In this document: in pieces, positions 54,704 to 63,649 of the stretch
Layout of the letters: each line of letters opens with the position of its first letter
Numbering within the stretch: position 1 is the first letter of the stretch
From: Thermoplasmata archaeon
GTDB taxonomy: Archaea; Thermoplasmatota; Thermoplasmata; Lutacidiplasmatales; UBA184
Assembly: GCA_027365105.1 (NCBI GenBank)
Contig: DAHXNZ010000001.1
Location: 62,001-126,000, forward strand
Reading direction: 5' to 3'
Length of the DNA stretch: 64,000 bases
Program-made: the position numbers and the translations under genes
The notes under the pieces: model-generated
What the model was told of the DNA's origin: nothing
Seen by the model: the letters and a program-made list of their open reading frames with translations, nothing else
Database searches by the model: none

Positions 54704-55656
54704 CTGCCCCCGATCTTTCGAAGTACCGCGCCTGGTGCCTCGCCCAAGGACATGGGCTCAAGACCGTCGACAAGAGCGTCCGGTATCTGAGGCACTTCGA
54801 GCGCAAGGGCCTGGACCTCGACCCCGCACATTTGACCGAGGACGCGGTGATCGCGTGGATCGCACGTGCGCGTGAGTCCGGGACCCACCCCAAGACCCTG
54901 AACGGCTACGTCCGAGAACTCAACCTCTGGAGCCGCTTTAACAAGCTGGGCTGGCACCTGAGCTACTTCCGTAGATACCAACCCGTGCTGGTCGACCTCC
55001 TGAGCGAAGAGGACGAACGTCGCCTTCGGTCGGTCAGGTTCTCAGACCCATCGATTCACGCCCGCAACACGGCGATGCTCCTCCTTTCCCTGGATCAGGG
55101 ACCGCGGAGGGAGGAACTCATCCATCTACGACTCTCGGACCTGGTGGACACGCCTGGGGGCGGGAAGGGGCTGCTGGTCCGCCGCGGCAAGGGAGACCGG
55201 CCGAGGCTGCTCTACCTATCCGAGGAAACCCGACAGGCGATTGAGACATACGTCGACCACTACCGGATCCGATCTGACCCGTCAGCGCTCTTCACCAGCC
55301 GAGGGGGACCCATCTCCTACGGCATGATGGGCAAGATCGCCAAGGACATTGGTCGCGCCGCCGGACTGAAGCACTTCTCATGGCACCGAGCTCGGCATCG
55401 CATGATCGATGCAATGCTGGACAAGGGAGTCTCCCTACCTGCCATCCAGGAGGTCGCCGGACACTCACGAGCTGAGACAACCGTCGCCTATGCAAGTCGT
55501 AACGCGCTAAGAACTCTTACAGAGCGGGAGATCCGGAACTTCCAAAAGCGACGAATCGTCGAGCCGGAGAGCCCTCCCCACCTCGAGGACCTCACGTCAG
55601 TAGTGGCAAATCCACCTGGTAGTATGCGAGAGAGAGGTGGGAGCACGGGGATTTGA
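54700..55656 (+). CDS. tyrosine recombinase/integrase (XerA-like)
   Basis: QGPRREELIHLRLSDL (Arg), RRGKGDRPRLLYLS (Lys), SWHRARHRMI (HxxR), GHSRAETTVAYAS (H, Tyr); C-terminus overlaps the tRNA-Trp 3' end. Confidence 0.92.
   Translation: MTAPDLSKYRAWCLAQGHGLKTVDKSVRYLRHFERKGLDLDPAHLTEDAVIAWIARARESGTHPKTLNGYVRELNLWSRFNKLGWHLSYFRRYQPVLVDLLSEEDERRLRSVRFSDPSIHARNTAMLLLSLDQGPRREELIHLRLSDLVDTPGGGKGLLVRRGKGDRPRLLYLSEETRQAIETYVDHYRIRSDPSALFTSRGGPISYGMMGKIAKDIGRAAGLKHFSWHRARHRMIDAMLDKGVSLPAIQEVAGHSRAETTVAYASRNALRTLTEREIRNFQKRRIVEPESPPHLEDLTSVVANPPGSMRERGGSTGI
55636..55650. repeat. putative attR: 15-bp direct repeat GGTGGGAGCACGGGG inside tRNA-Trp 3' end
   Basis: Identical to 22977-22991. Confidence 0.7.
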
Positions 55657-55802
55657 ACCCCGATATGCGGGTCTCTCCGCGCGCTCCAGTCACTCGTCAT
55701 CGGAGTCCGTAGGACCCCTCCGCAGACCCGAATCAATTCCCAGGGCGTCCGTAGACGGCCCTGACTGGAGCCCGCTGGTCTGCCAGATTAGCCTATGCTC
55801 CC
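55638..55802 (-). tRNA. tRNA-Trp(CCA) with a roughly 90-nt anticodon-loop intron (position 37/38)
   Basis: Acceptor GGGAGCA/TGCTCCC, T arm CGGGG-TTCAAAT-CCCCG, anticodon stem GCGGG/CCCGC with CTCCAG loop half; intron holds GTC/GAC hairpins with TACG loops. Confidence 0.88.
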
Positions 55803-55888
55803 TCCGCTCGGCCGGTGCCGTCCGGGCTCATAGCCTTTGTTGTGGCTCGCGGGGGCGGGCCCCCCGACGGGGGCGAGATACGACAAGC

Positions 55889-55897
55889 GCTATATGC
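55889..55897 (+). promoter_or_regulatory. TATA box for 55920 (leaderless spacing)
   Basis: gctatatgc about 26 bp upstream of ATG. Confidence 0.55.
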
Positions 55898-55919
55898 AAC
55901 CGTGTTTGATTCCAATCCA

Positions 55920-56978
55920 ATGTCATTGAATCCCGCCGCCCCCCAGCCTTCGCGCCGACGTACCGTTTCCCTGACCGTCCTGATCGTCCTGATCGTCCTC
56001 GTTGCCGGCGCGGCCGCGGGTACGACCGCGGTCTACTACGCACTGCACCCGAGGGCCAGCGGCAACGCGGGAGGGAACTCGACCGTCACCGTCATTGACG
56101 ATCTGGGCCGTAGCGTCACGGTCCCGCTCCGTCCGACCCGCGTGGTGGTCCTGGGCCCGTCGATCGTCGACTCCCTGGTCCTCCTGGGCCGACGCTCCGC
56201 GATCGTAGGAGTCGACTGTTCCAGCTCAGCCTTCGGCGGCATTCTGGGCGACTACACTCCGGCCCAGGTGGCGGCCTGGAACCTCTCCAGCCGCATGTGC
56301 ATCACCGCCTACCCCGCCCTCTACCCCCCGCAGATCCTCAACCTGAGCCCCCAGCTCGTCCTGGCGGCGTCGATCGTTTCGGAGAGTGCGATGGAGAGCT
56401 TTCAGGCCACGTACGGGATCCCGGTCGTCTTTCTCGCCCCGTCCACCATCGGAGGAATCACCTACGACGTCCAGGTCCTGACCACGATCTTCGAGCCCGG
56501 TCCGATTGGGACCCACCTGGTGCAACAACTCCAGCGCACCATCCAGCAGGCCACCAACTTCGTCGCCAACCTGACCGACAACGGCACGCCGCTCCGGAGC
56601 GTCCTGCTGACGTACTACGTCGTGCCCAGCGGAGGCTACGCCGGCTACTCCACCTTCGGGCCCGGGTCGTTCGGCCAGTCGTTGCTGGACCTCTCGGGCG
56701 GCGTGAACATCGCCGGGGGGACCGACCAGGGGCAGTACCCGTCCCTCTCGGGGAGCCAGGTACTCAGCGCCAACCCCTCCGCGATCGTCGCCGGGTACGG
56801 GTTCGGGGTGACCAACTCGAGCTACACGGCCGGACCCGACTGGTCCAGCTTCCCGGCGGTGGTCCACGGGAATGTCTCGTTCGTCGATGTGACCTACATG
56901 ACCGAGGCCGACCCCACGATGGTCCTCTGGATCCCGACGCTGGCGGCGCTGCTGTACCCGGGCATTCCGTTCGCGTGA
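55920..56978 (+). CDS. ABC substrate-binding protein (BtuF/FecB-type; cobalamin/siderophore/heme)
   Basis: TM anchor then TVIDDLGRSVTVPLRPTRVVVLGPSIVDSLVLLGRRSAIVGVD...LSGGVNIAG. Confidence 0.88.
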   Translation: MSLNPAAPQPSRRRTVSLTVLIVLIVLVAGAAAGTTAVYYALHPRASGNAGGNSTVTVIDDLGRSVTVPLRPTRVVVLGPSIVDSLVLLGRRSAIVGVDCSSSAFGGILGDYTPAQVAAWNLSSRMCITAYPALYPPQILNLSPQLVLAASIVSESAMESFQATYGIPVVFLAPSTIGGITYDVQVLTTIFEPGPIGTHLVQQLQRTIQQATNFVANLTDNGTPLRSVLLTYYVVPSGGYAGYSTFGPGSFGQSLLDLSGGVNIAGGTDQGQYPSLSGSQVLSANPSAIVAGYGFGVTNSSYTAGPDWSSFPAVVHGNVSFVDVTYMTEADPTMVLWIPTLAALLYPGIPFA

Positions 56979-57000
56979 CGCGGACAGGCGGACCGGACCG

Positions 57001-58092
57001 ATGCCTCCGACGGGCCCGGGCGTCCGGTCCCGCTGGAGGTCCCTCGCCTACGGGGCCCTCCTGGCCGGCGGCTTCGTCGGCCTCTTCCTGCTCGCCGGCC
57101 TCATCGGGCCCGTGGCCATTGCGCCGCTGACGGTCTTTCACATCCTCGGCTACGAGATTTCCGGCGGCCTCATCGGGGGATCCCCCTGCGGGGGCTCGGT
57201 CGAACCGGCCCGATGCGCCACCCTGGTCCTGATCGTCTGGGAGTCGGTGGTCCCCGAGATCCTGCTCGCGTTCCTTGCGGGGGCCCTCCTGGGGGTCTCG
57301 GGGGGGCTGCTCCAAGGAGTCTTCCGTAACCCGCTGGCCGATCCCTACCTTCTGGGAATCTCGACCGGGGCGGCCATCGGCGCCTCGATCCTCTTCGTGT
57401 TCGGCGTCGGCCTGGCGCAGGCCAACCTGACACTGCCGCTCCTTGCCTTCGTGGGCGCGCTGCTGACCGGCCTGGTCATCCTGCTCGCCGCCCGCAGTCC
57501 CCGAAGTTCGATCGAGACCCTGCTGCTCACGGGGGTCGCCCTCAATGCGTTCCTTTCGGGGGGACTCGTCTTCACCCTGCTCTACAACCCCATCGGGAAT
57601 CTCCAGCTCAACTTTTGGCTCCTGGGCGGGGTGTTCGGCGCCACGTGGAGTCAGGTCGGGCTCCTGTTCGGTGGACTGCTCGTTGTCGGAGCGCTCGTGG
57701 CCCTCCACGGGCGGGCGCTCAATCTGCTCCAGCTCGGGAGCGACGTCGCCCAGAGCCTCGGCCTGGACTCCCGGCGGGTCGTGATGCGGTCGATCCTGCT
57801 GGCGTCCGTCGCGACGGCGCTGGCGGTCGCCTTTACGGGAGTGATCGGATTCGTGGGGCTGATCGCCCCGCATATCGCCCGCCGGCTGTTCGGCTACGAC
57901 TACCGGCGGGTCCTTCCCCTCTCCGCCCTGGTCGGGGCGATCCTCCTCGGCGGCGCGTTCGACCTCTCCTTTGCCATCCTCCCGTCCAACGAACTTCCGA
58001 TCGGGGTGCCGATGGCGTTCCTCGGGGGGCCGTTTTTCGTGTATGTCCTCTACCGATTCCGGTCAACCGCCGGTTCGGGAGGGATCGCATGA
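57001..58092 (+). CDS. FecCD/BtuC-family permease
   Basis: GALLGVSGGLLQGVFRNPLADPYLLGISTGAAIGA; FTGVIGFVGLIAPHIARRLFGYDYRRVLPLSALVGA. Confidence 0.93.
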   Translation: MPPTGPGVRSRWRSLAYGALLAGGFVGLFLLAGLIGPVAIAPLTVFHILGYEISGGLIGGSPCGGSVEPARCATLVLIVWESVVPEILLAFLAGALLGVSGGLLQGVFRNPLADPYLLGISTGAAIGASILFVFGVGLAQANLTLPLLAFVGALLTGLVILLAARSPRSSIETLLLTGVALNAFLSGGLVFTLLYNPIGNLQLNFWLLGGVFGATWSQVGLLFGGLLVVGALVALHGRALNLLQLGSDVAQSLGLDSRRVVMRSILLASVATALAVAFTGVIGFVGLIAPHIARRLFGYDYRRVLPLSALVGAILLGGAFDLSFAILPSNELPIGVPMAFLGGPFFVYVLYRFRSTAGSGGIA

Positions 58093-59441
58093 CGCGTCCG
58101 GCCGCCTGCCTCGAGTTCGACCAGGTGTCGGCCGGCTACGAAGGCCGGCCGGCGCTCCACCGGGTCTCCTTTCGGGCGAATCCCGGGGAGGTCGTCGCCC
58201 TGACCGGGCCGAACGGCTCCGGCAAGACCACGCTCCTCCGGGCGGCCCTCGGGCTGCTCCCCCTGACGGGGGGCCGGGTGACGATCGGGGGCCAGCCGAC
58301 CGACCGGTTCAGCATCCGGGAACGCGCCCGGTGGTTCGGCTGGATGCCGCAGTCCGAGCCGCTCCGGGAGAATATTCGGGTCCGACAGTACGTGCTCTAC
58401 GGTCGCCACCCCTGGATCGGTCCCTGGGAGTCGGAGGGACCGGAGGACCTTCGGGCGGTCGACCGCGCGCTGGCGGCGGTGGATCTCTCGGTCGGCCCCG
58501 ATCGCGGGATCCTGGAACTGAGCGGAGGGGAACGTCAGCGTGCCCTGATGGCTCGGGTCCTGGCCTCGGAGGCGCCGTTCCTCCTGCTCGACGAACCGAC
58601 GGCCCATCTCGACATCGGCCACCAGATCGACCTGCTCGAACGGGTCCGATCGCTCTGCCATCGGGAAGAGATGGTCGCGCTCGTCGCCCTCCATGACCTC
58701 AATCTGGCCGCCCGGTTCGCGGACCGGATCGTGACCCTCCACCGGGGCCGGCTCGTCGCCGATGGTCCGGTGGCCACGATCCTTTCGGCCGAGCTCCTCC
58801 GGGAGGTCTGGGGAATCGTGGCGGAGCTCCGGCACGACCCCCGGTCTGGCCTGCCCTACCTCCTGCCGACCCTCCCCGGGCCGAAGCCCCGGGCGGCGGC
58901 TTCGGAGATCGAGGGGGTGATCCACATCGTGGGGGGGGGTGGGGCGGCCCAGCCCCTGCTCCAGCGTCTTCACGACGAAGGGTTCCTCCTCTCGCTGGGC
59001 GCCGTCCACCTCTTCGACTCCGACTCCGAACGCGCCCGAGACCTCGGGATCCCGGCGGTGGTGGAGACTCCCTTCGCTCCCCTCGGCGACTCGGTCCGGG
59101 AGCGACATCGCGAGTTGATTGCCGGTGCCCGGGCCGTCCTCGTCGCCCCGTTCGCGGTCGGGCCGGGCAACCTCGCGAACCTCGAGGATCTGATCGGCAC
59201 GGTGGGCGAGCGGCCGATCGCGCTCTACGAACCGGTGGGACTACCCCCCCGAGATTTCACGGGGGGGCAGGCGGACCGGATGATCCAGGATCTCCGGCAC
59301 CGGGGGGCCGCCTCTCTTGCGACGCTGGATGAGGTGGTCGGGTGGGCCGAACGGATCGTCTCCCTCCGGGGGCCGGATCGGGCCCCAGGGAGGTCGGTTC
59401 GAGAGGCCGGACCGTCACCGGAGCCGATCCCGGATCACTGA
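58089..59441 (+). CDS. FecE/BtuD-type ABC ATPase with C-terminal extension
   Basis: GPNGSGKTTLLRA, LSGGERQRALMARVLA, LLLDEPTAHLD, then about 170-aa GVIHIVGGGGAAQPLL... domain. Confidence 0.92.
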   Translation: MTRPAACLEFDQVSAGYEGRPALHRVSFRANPGEVVALTGPNGSGKTTLLRAALGLLPLTGGRVTIGGQPTDRFSIRERARWFGWMPQSEPLRENIRVRQYVLYGRHPWIGPWESEGPEDLRAVDRALAAVDLSVGPDRGILELSGGERQRALMARVLASEAPFLLLDEPTAHLDIGHQIDLLERVRSLCHREEMVALVALHDLNLAARFADRIVTLHRGRLVADGPVATILSAELLREVWGIVAELRHDPRSGLPYLLPTLPGPKPRAAASEIEGVIHIVGGGGAAQPLLQRLHDEGFLLSLGAVHLFDSDSERARDLGIPAVVETPFAPLGDSVRERHRELIAGARAVLVAPFAVGPGNLANLEDLIGTVGERPIALYEPVGLPPRDFTGGQADRMIQDLRHRGAASLATLDEVVGWAERIVSLRGPDRAPGRSVREAGPSPEPIPDH

Positions 59442-60234
59442 ATGGACCCAGCAGTCGAGGGAGCTCCGTCTCCGAAACGAACAGCAAGCACGGTACCCCC
59501 AGCTGGGACGACTCCCGCGCGGCGGCGGCCAGCCCGAACCGCCGGACGGGTGTCGAAGTGACCGAGCGGAGCAGCACGACCGCCTCGAGACCCTCGGCCC
59601 CGATCCAGCCGTGATCGGTGGCGTCCATCGCCCGGCGGGCGGCGGCCTCCAGACGGCCGAGAGGGTCCCGACGGGGAACCGTATAGATCGTGACCGCCCC
59701 CGGTCGGATCGGAACGATTCCCGAGAGCTCCTGGACCTCGACGATCTCGCCCGGCCCACCGCCCCGGACGACCCTCCCCACGGAGCCGGATCCGCCGCCG
59801 GGAAACGCCGTCAGGAGGCCGTCCCGCATGGCCAGGCGGACGCGGGCGGCCGGAGCCAACCGGCGTCCGGCCAGCGCCCGGGTCGACCGCACGATGCTGA
59901 GCCTCCCCAGCCTCTCCCCCATATCGACCACCAGGGCCTCGAGATGCGAGTGCAGCCAACCGACCCCGTGGACGGTGGGCCGGTAGCAGCCTTGGCGGAA
60001 CTCGGCGAGGTCCCGGCGGGCCAGGCCCCGGTACAGATGCGAGGTCGCCTGGACGGTGATGCCCATGGACCGGGCGGCATCCTGGAGGCGGCGGACCGGC
60101 TGCGTCGCACATTCGTACAGGAAGAGCAGGTCCGAAACCGCTCCGCTGCGACGCAGTTGCCGGAGGCCGACCGCGACCGGGGTTCGGGACGAACGGCGGG
60201 ACCGAGGCTCCTTCCGACGCCGAGCTCGATCCAT
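59257..60234 (-). CDS. putative winged-helix transcriptional regulator
   Basis: LLFLYECATQPVRRLQDAARSMGITVQATSHLYRGLARRDLAEFRQGCYRPTVHGVGWLHSHL HTH-like segment. Confidence 0.6.
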   Translation of the reverse strand: MDRARRRKEPRSRRSSRTPVAVGLRQLRRSGAVSDLLFLYECATQPVRRLQDAARSMGITVQATSHLYRGLARRDLAEFRQGCYRPTVHGVGWLHSHLEALVVDMGERLGRLSIVRSTRALAGRRLAPAARVRLAMRDGLLTAFPGGGSGSVGRVVRGGGPGEIVEVQELSGIVPIRPGAVTIYTVPRRDPLGRLEAAARRAMDATDHGWIGAEGLEAVVLLRSVTSTPVRRFGLAAAARESSQLGVPCLLFVSETELPRLLGPFSDPGSAPVTVRPLEPTSLGPDPAPGGRRSVRPTRPPHPASQERRPPGAGDPGSSGPPAPP

Positions 60235-60692
60235 CTCCCGCGCCTCCCTGGGTCTCCCGATGAAGGGAGACGGAGCCCCCCTAATTAGCCGCCAGCCTCG
60301 GATACCCCTTAAGTTGGCCCAGGGGCCAACGGGCGACGGCACGACCTGGGAGCCCGAGGAACCTCGCGTCCCGTCGCTCCGCTCGGGCCCGACGGACGAC
60401 TCGACGTCCCTGGGGCGGGCGTGCCGCTCGCGGCGGGCCGCTTCCGACCAGGTTCTGGGCCCCAAGGGGCAAGGTTCGGGGGTACCCGCGGCGGGCCGCC
60501 CCGAACGGTTGCCGGGCCCCATCCACGGGAGCGTTCCCGGGCCCATCGACCCGACCCCACCCGAAGACCGCGACCGCCGGTTCCGGGCCCGGCCCGAGAT
60601 TCTGCGGGCCCTCGACCGGGGCTCCGAACGGCCTCGGGCCGGTCCGGCTCACCGCGCGGCGGACAGCGGACTCGGGGGACCGGGGCCGGGAA

Positions 60693-62726
60693 TCACCTAG
60701 GGCCCCGGCCTGCCTTGGGTGGGGCGGTCGGCCTCTGGAGGGCTCGAAGACGGTCCCGGATCCGGGCCGCCTCCTCGAACTCCAGCCGTTCCGCCGCCAG
60801 CCGCATCTCCTCCTCGAGATTCGCGATGACGAGCGGCATCCGCTCCTTCCAGGCGCGCCCGGAACCGCGGGCGGTCGCCTCCGGGGTCTCCGTAAGATCC
60901 TCCTCGGAGAGGATCGAGGTGACCTGCTTGCGGATCGACTCCGGAACGATCCCGTGGGCCCGGTTGTACTCCAGCTGGGCCTCGCGCCGCCGGGTCATCT
61001 CGGCCATCGCCCGGGCCATCGAACCGGTCACCCGGTCGGCGTAGAGCACGACCCTGCCCTGGACGTTCCGGCTGGCCCGACCGCTGGTCTGGATGAGCGA
61101 GCTCTCGCTGCGGAGGTAGCCCTCCTTGTCGGCATCGAGGACCCCGACGAAGCTGACTTCGGGCAGATCGAGCCCCTCCCGGAGGAGGTTGATCCCGACC
61201 AGAACGTCGAACCGGCCCAGCCGCAGGTCCCGGAGGATCTCGATCCGCTGGAGGGTCTCAATATCACTGTGGAGATAGCGGACCTTGAGCCCCTGCTGGA
61301 GGAGGTACTGGGCGAGCTCCTCGGCGGTGGCCTTGGTGAGGGTCGTCACCAGGGCACGGTCCCCGCGGGCGATGCACGCGCGCAGCTCCCGGAGCAGATC
61401 GGCGATGTGGCCCTCCAACGGACGCACCTCGACGGCGGGGTCGACGAGGCCGGTCGGCCGAATGATCTGCTCCACGATCCCGCGGGACATTTTCCGCTCG
61501 AAGGGGCCGGGGGTCGCCGAGACGAAGACCGCCTGCGGGATCCGGGCAAGGAACTCATCGAACTTGAGGGGGCGATTGTCCCGGCACGACGGGAGCCTCC
61601 AGCCGAACTCGACGAGGTTGTCCTTCCGGCTCCGGTCGCCTTTGAACATCCCCCCCAGCTGGGGAATGGTCACGTGCGACTCGTCGATGAAGACCAGGAA
61701 GTCGGGGGGGAAGAAATCGAGCAGGGTGTAGGGGGGCTCGCCGGCGGGGCGGCCGGAGAAGTACCGCGAATAGTTCTCGATGCCGCTGCAGTAGCCGGTC
61801 TCCCGGATCATCTCGAGGTCGTAGTCGGTCCGCCCCTGGAGCCGCTGCGCCTCGACGATTTTCTCGTGGGCCCGGAGCTCGGCGACCCGTTCCTCCTTCT
61901 CCCGCTCGATCGCGGCCAGGATGGTCCGCAGCTGCTCGTCCACGGTCAGGAAATGGGTCGCCGGGAAGATCGAGAGCCGGTGGAGCTCCTGCCGCTCCTC
62001 GCGGGTCACCGGGTCGAGTTCGGTGAGGCCGGCGATCTGGTCCCCCTCGAGCCGGATCCGGTGGACCGCCTCCCCCGCGCCCATCACATCGATCATCCCG
62101 CCCCGGACCCGGAACCGGCCCCGCTTGAGTTCGAGGTCGTTGCGGGTATAGCGCATCTTGACCAGACGTTCCATGAGGTCGCGTCGGCCAATCGCCTCGC
62201 CGACCTCCAGGTCGATGACGTTGGCCCGGTACTCCTCGGGCGAACCGAGCCCGTAGATGCAGCTCACGGAGGCGACGATGAGCACATCCCGTCGGGTGAG
62301 GAGCGCCTGTGTTGCCCGGTGGCGGAGCCGGTCGATCTCCTCGTTGACCGACGCGTCCTTCTCGATGTAGAGGTCGATCTGAGGGACGTAGGCTTCCGGC
62401 TGGTAGTAGTCGTAGTAGCTCACAAAGTACTCCACCGCGTTGTGGGGAAACAGCGAGCGGAATTCGCTCACCAGCTGCGCCGCGAGGGTCTTGTTGGGGC
62501 TGATCACCAAGGTCGGCCGCTGCACCCGCTGGACGGTGTGGGCCATCGTGAAGGTCTTCCCGCTGCCCGTGACGCCCAGGAGCGTCACGAGCTTCTCCCC
62601 GCGGCCGATCCGCTCGACGATCTCCTCAATCGCCCGGGGCTGGTCGCCCTGCGGCACCATCTCGGTTTCGAGTTGGAACCGGCCCGGCAGCTCCCGAGGT
62701 CGGGGCGGGGGGGGTGCGTCGTTCAT
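60693..62726 (-). CDS. uvrB: excinuclease ABC subunit B
   Basis: TLLGVTGSGKTFTMAH, SYYDYYQPEAYVPQIDLYIEKDASVNEEIDRLRHRAT, DEFLARIPQAVFVSATPG, INLLREGLDLPEVSFVGVLDADKEGYLRS. Confidence 0.98.
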   Translation of the reverse strand: MNDAPPPPRPRELPGRFQLETEMVPQGDQPRAIEEIVERIGRGEKLVTLLGVTGSGKTFTMAHTVQRVQRPTLVISPNKTLAAQLVSEFRSLFPHNAVEYFVSYYDYYQPEAYVPQIDLYIEKDASVNEEIDRLRHRATQALLTRRDVLIVASVSCIYGLGSPEEYRANVIDLEVGEAIGRRDLMERLVKMRYTRNDLELKRGRFRVRGGMIDVMGAGEAVHRIRLEGDQIAGLTELDPVTREERQELHRLSIFPATHFLTVDEQLRTILAAIEREKEERVAELRAHEKIVEAQRLQGRTDYDLEMIRETGYCSGIENYSRYFSGRPAGEPPYTLLDFFPPDFLVFIDESHVTIPQLGGMFKGDRSRKDNLVEFGWRLPSCRDNRPLKFDEFLARIPQAVFVSATPGPFERKMSRGIVEQIIRPTGLVDPAVEVRPLEGHIADLLRELRACIARGDRALVTTLTKATAEELAQYLLQQGLKVRYLHSDIETLQRIEILRDLRLGRFDVLVGINLLREGLDLPEVSFVGVLDADKEGYLRSESSLIQTSGRASRNVQGRVVLYADRVTGSMARAMAEMTRRREAQLEYNRAHGIVPESIRKQVTSILSEEDLTETPEATARGSGRAWKERMPLVIANLEEEMRLAAERLEFEEAARIRDRLRALQRPTAPPKAGRGPR

Positions 62727-63556
62727 TTCCGGGGAGCGCCGCTCCCGCCCCGATACCCCCGGGGGTCGATCGTGGCCGCGCGGAATCCTTGAGCCTTCAC
62801 GGCGGCTTCGACCCGCCCGGCCAGAGGGGCGGAGCCGAACCGCGCCAGCTCGTCCGCGCCCACCTCCACTCGGGCCGAGTCGCCCTGGACCCGGACGCGG
62901 ACCTGACGGAACCCGAGGGCCCGGAGCTTCGCCTCCGCCGCCGCAACCCGGCCAAGGAGGTCGGCCGTGATCGCCTGGCCGTGGGTGATCCGGGAGGCGA
63001 GACAGGCGTCGCTCGGGGCGTCCCAGTGGGGCAGGCCGCGCTGACGGGCCAGCTCCCGGACCTCGGCCTTCCCGAGGCCGGCGACGAGGAGAGGGTGCCA
63101 GAACCCGGCCGCCTCCATCGCGCGGATTCCCGGTCGGTCGTCCCCCAGGTCGTCCGTGTGGATCCCGTCCAGGTACTGACGGGCGCCCACCTGATCGCCC
63201 CGGGCCCGGAGGGCGGCCCCTTCCACCGTCCGGCAGAAGAAACACCGGTTCGCGGGATTGGCGCGGTACTCGGCGAGCTCCAGGGGGTTCGCCGGGAGCA
63301 GTTCGTGCGCGACTCCGATCGCCCGGGCTGTCGTGACCGCCCGGTCGATTTCGGCGGCGGAGACCGCGGGTCCGATCACCGTCAGGGCCCGGGCCTCCCG
63401 GCCGAGCGCCTCAAACGCCAGGGACGCGACCACCGCCGAATCGACTCCGCCCGAGAGCGCGACGACGGCCGGCCCCCCCGCCCGGATCCGGTCCAGGACC
63501 GACCCGAGGGAGAACGCCGAGGCTGCCGGCGTCTCGGGCAACGGTGCGGAGGCCAT
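62723..63556 (-). CDS. larE: ATP-dependent sulfur transferase LarE-like
   Basis: VVALSGGVDSAVVASLA (PP-loop), NRCFFCRTVEGAALR, WDAPSDACLASRITHGQAIT. Confidence 0.92.
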   Translation of the reverse strand: MASAPLPETPAASAFSLGSVLDRIRAGGPAVVALSGGVDSAVVASLAFEALGREARALTVIGPAVSAAEIDRAVTTARAIGVAHELLPANPLELAEYRANPANRCFFCRTVEGAALRARGDQVGARQYLDGIHTDDLGDDRPGIRAMEAAGFWHPLLVAGLGKAEVRELARQRGLPHWDAPSDACLASRITHGQAITADLLGRVAAAEAKLRALGFRQVRVRVQGDSARVEVGADELARFGSAPLAGRVEAAVKAQGFRAATIDPRGYRGGSGAPRK

Positions 63557-63649
63557 CGGCGTCACCGAGCCGGGCGGTCCCCTTGACCGTTTCGGCCCCC
63601 GGGCGCAATCTGATAGGCCGGGGCCGACTCCTTCGAAGCCTCGACGATC

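Larger units (their letters stand above)
22977..55650. mobile_element. integrated element of about 32.7 kb inserted at the 3' end of tRNA-Trp
   Basis: Direct repeats at both ends, tyrosine integrase adjoining and overlapping the tRNA, iterons, lower GC by eye than flanks, R-M genes, transposase remnant, dense overlapping small ORFs. Confidence 0.8.

Noticed and set aside
58050-59108. 352-aa minus ORF antisense to the ABC ATPase
   Set aside because: Shadow ORF; Walker and signature motifs are on the + strand.
60954-62792. 612-aa + ORF antisense to uvrB
   Set aside because: uvrB is unmistakable; this is a GC-driven mirror ORF.
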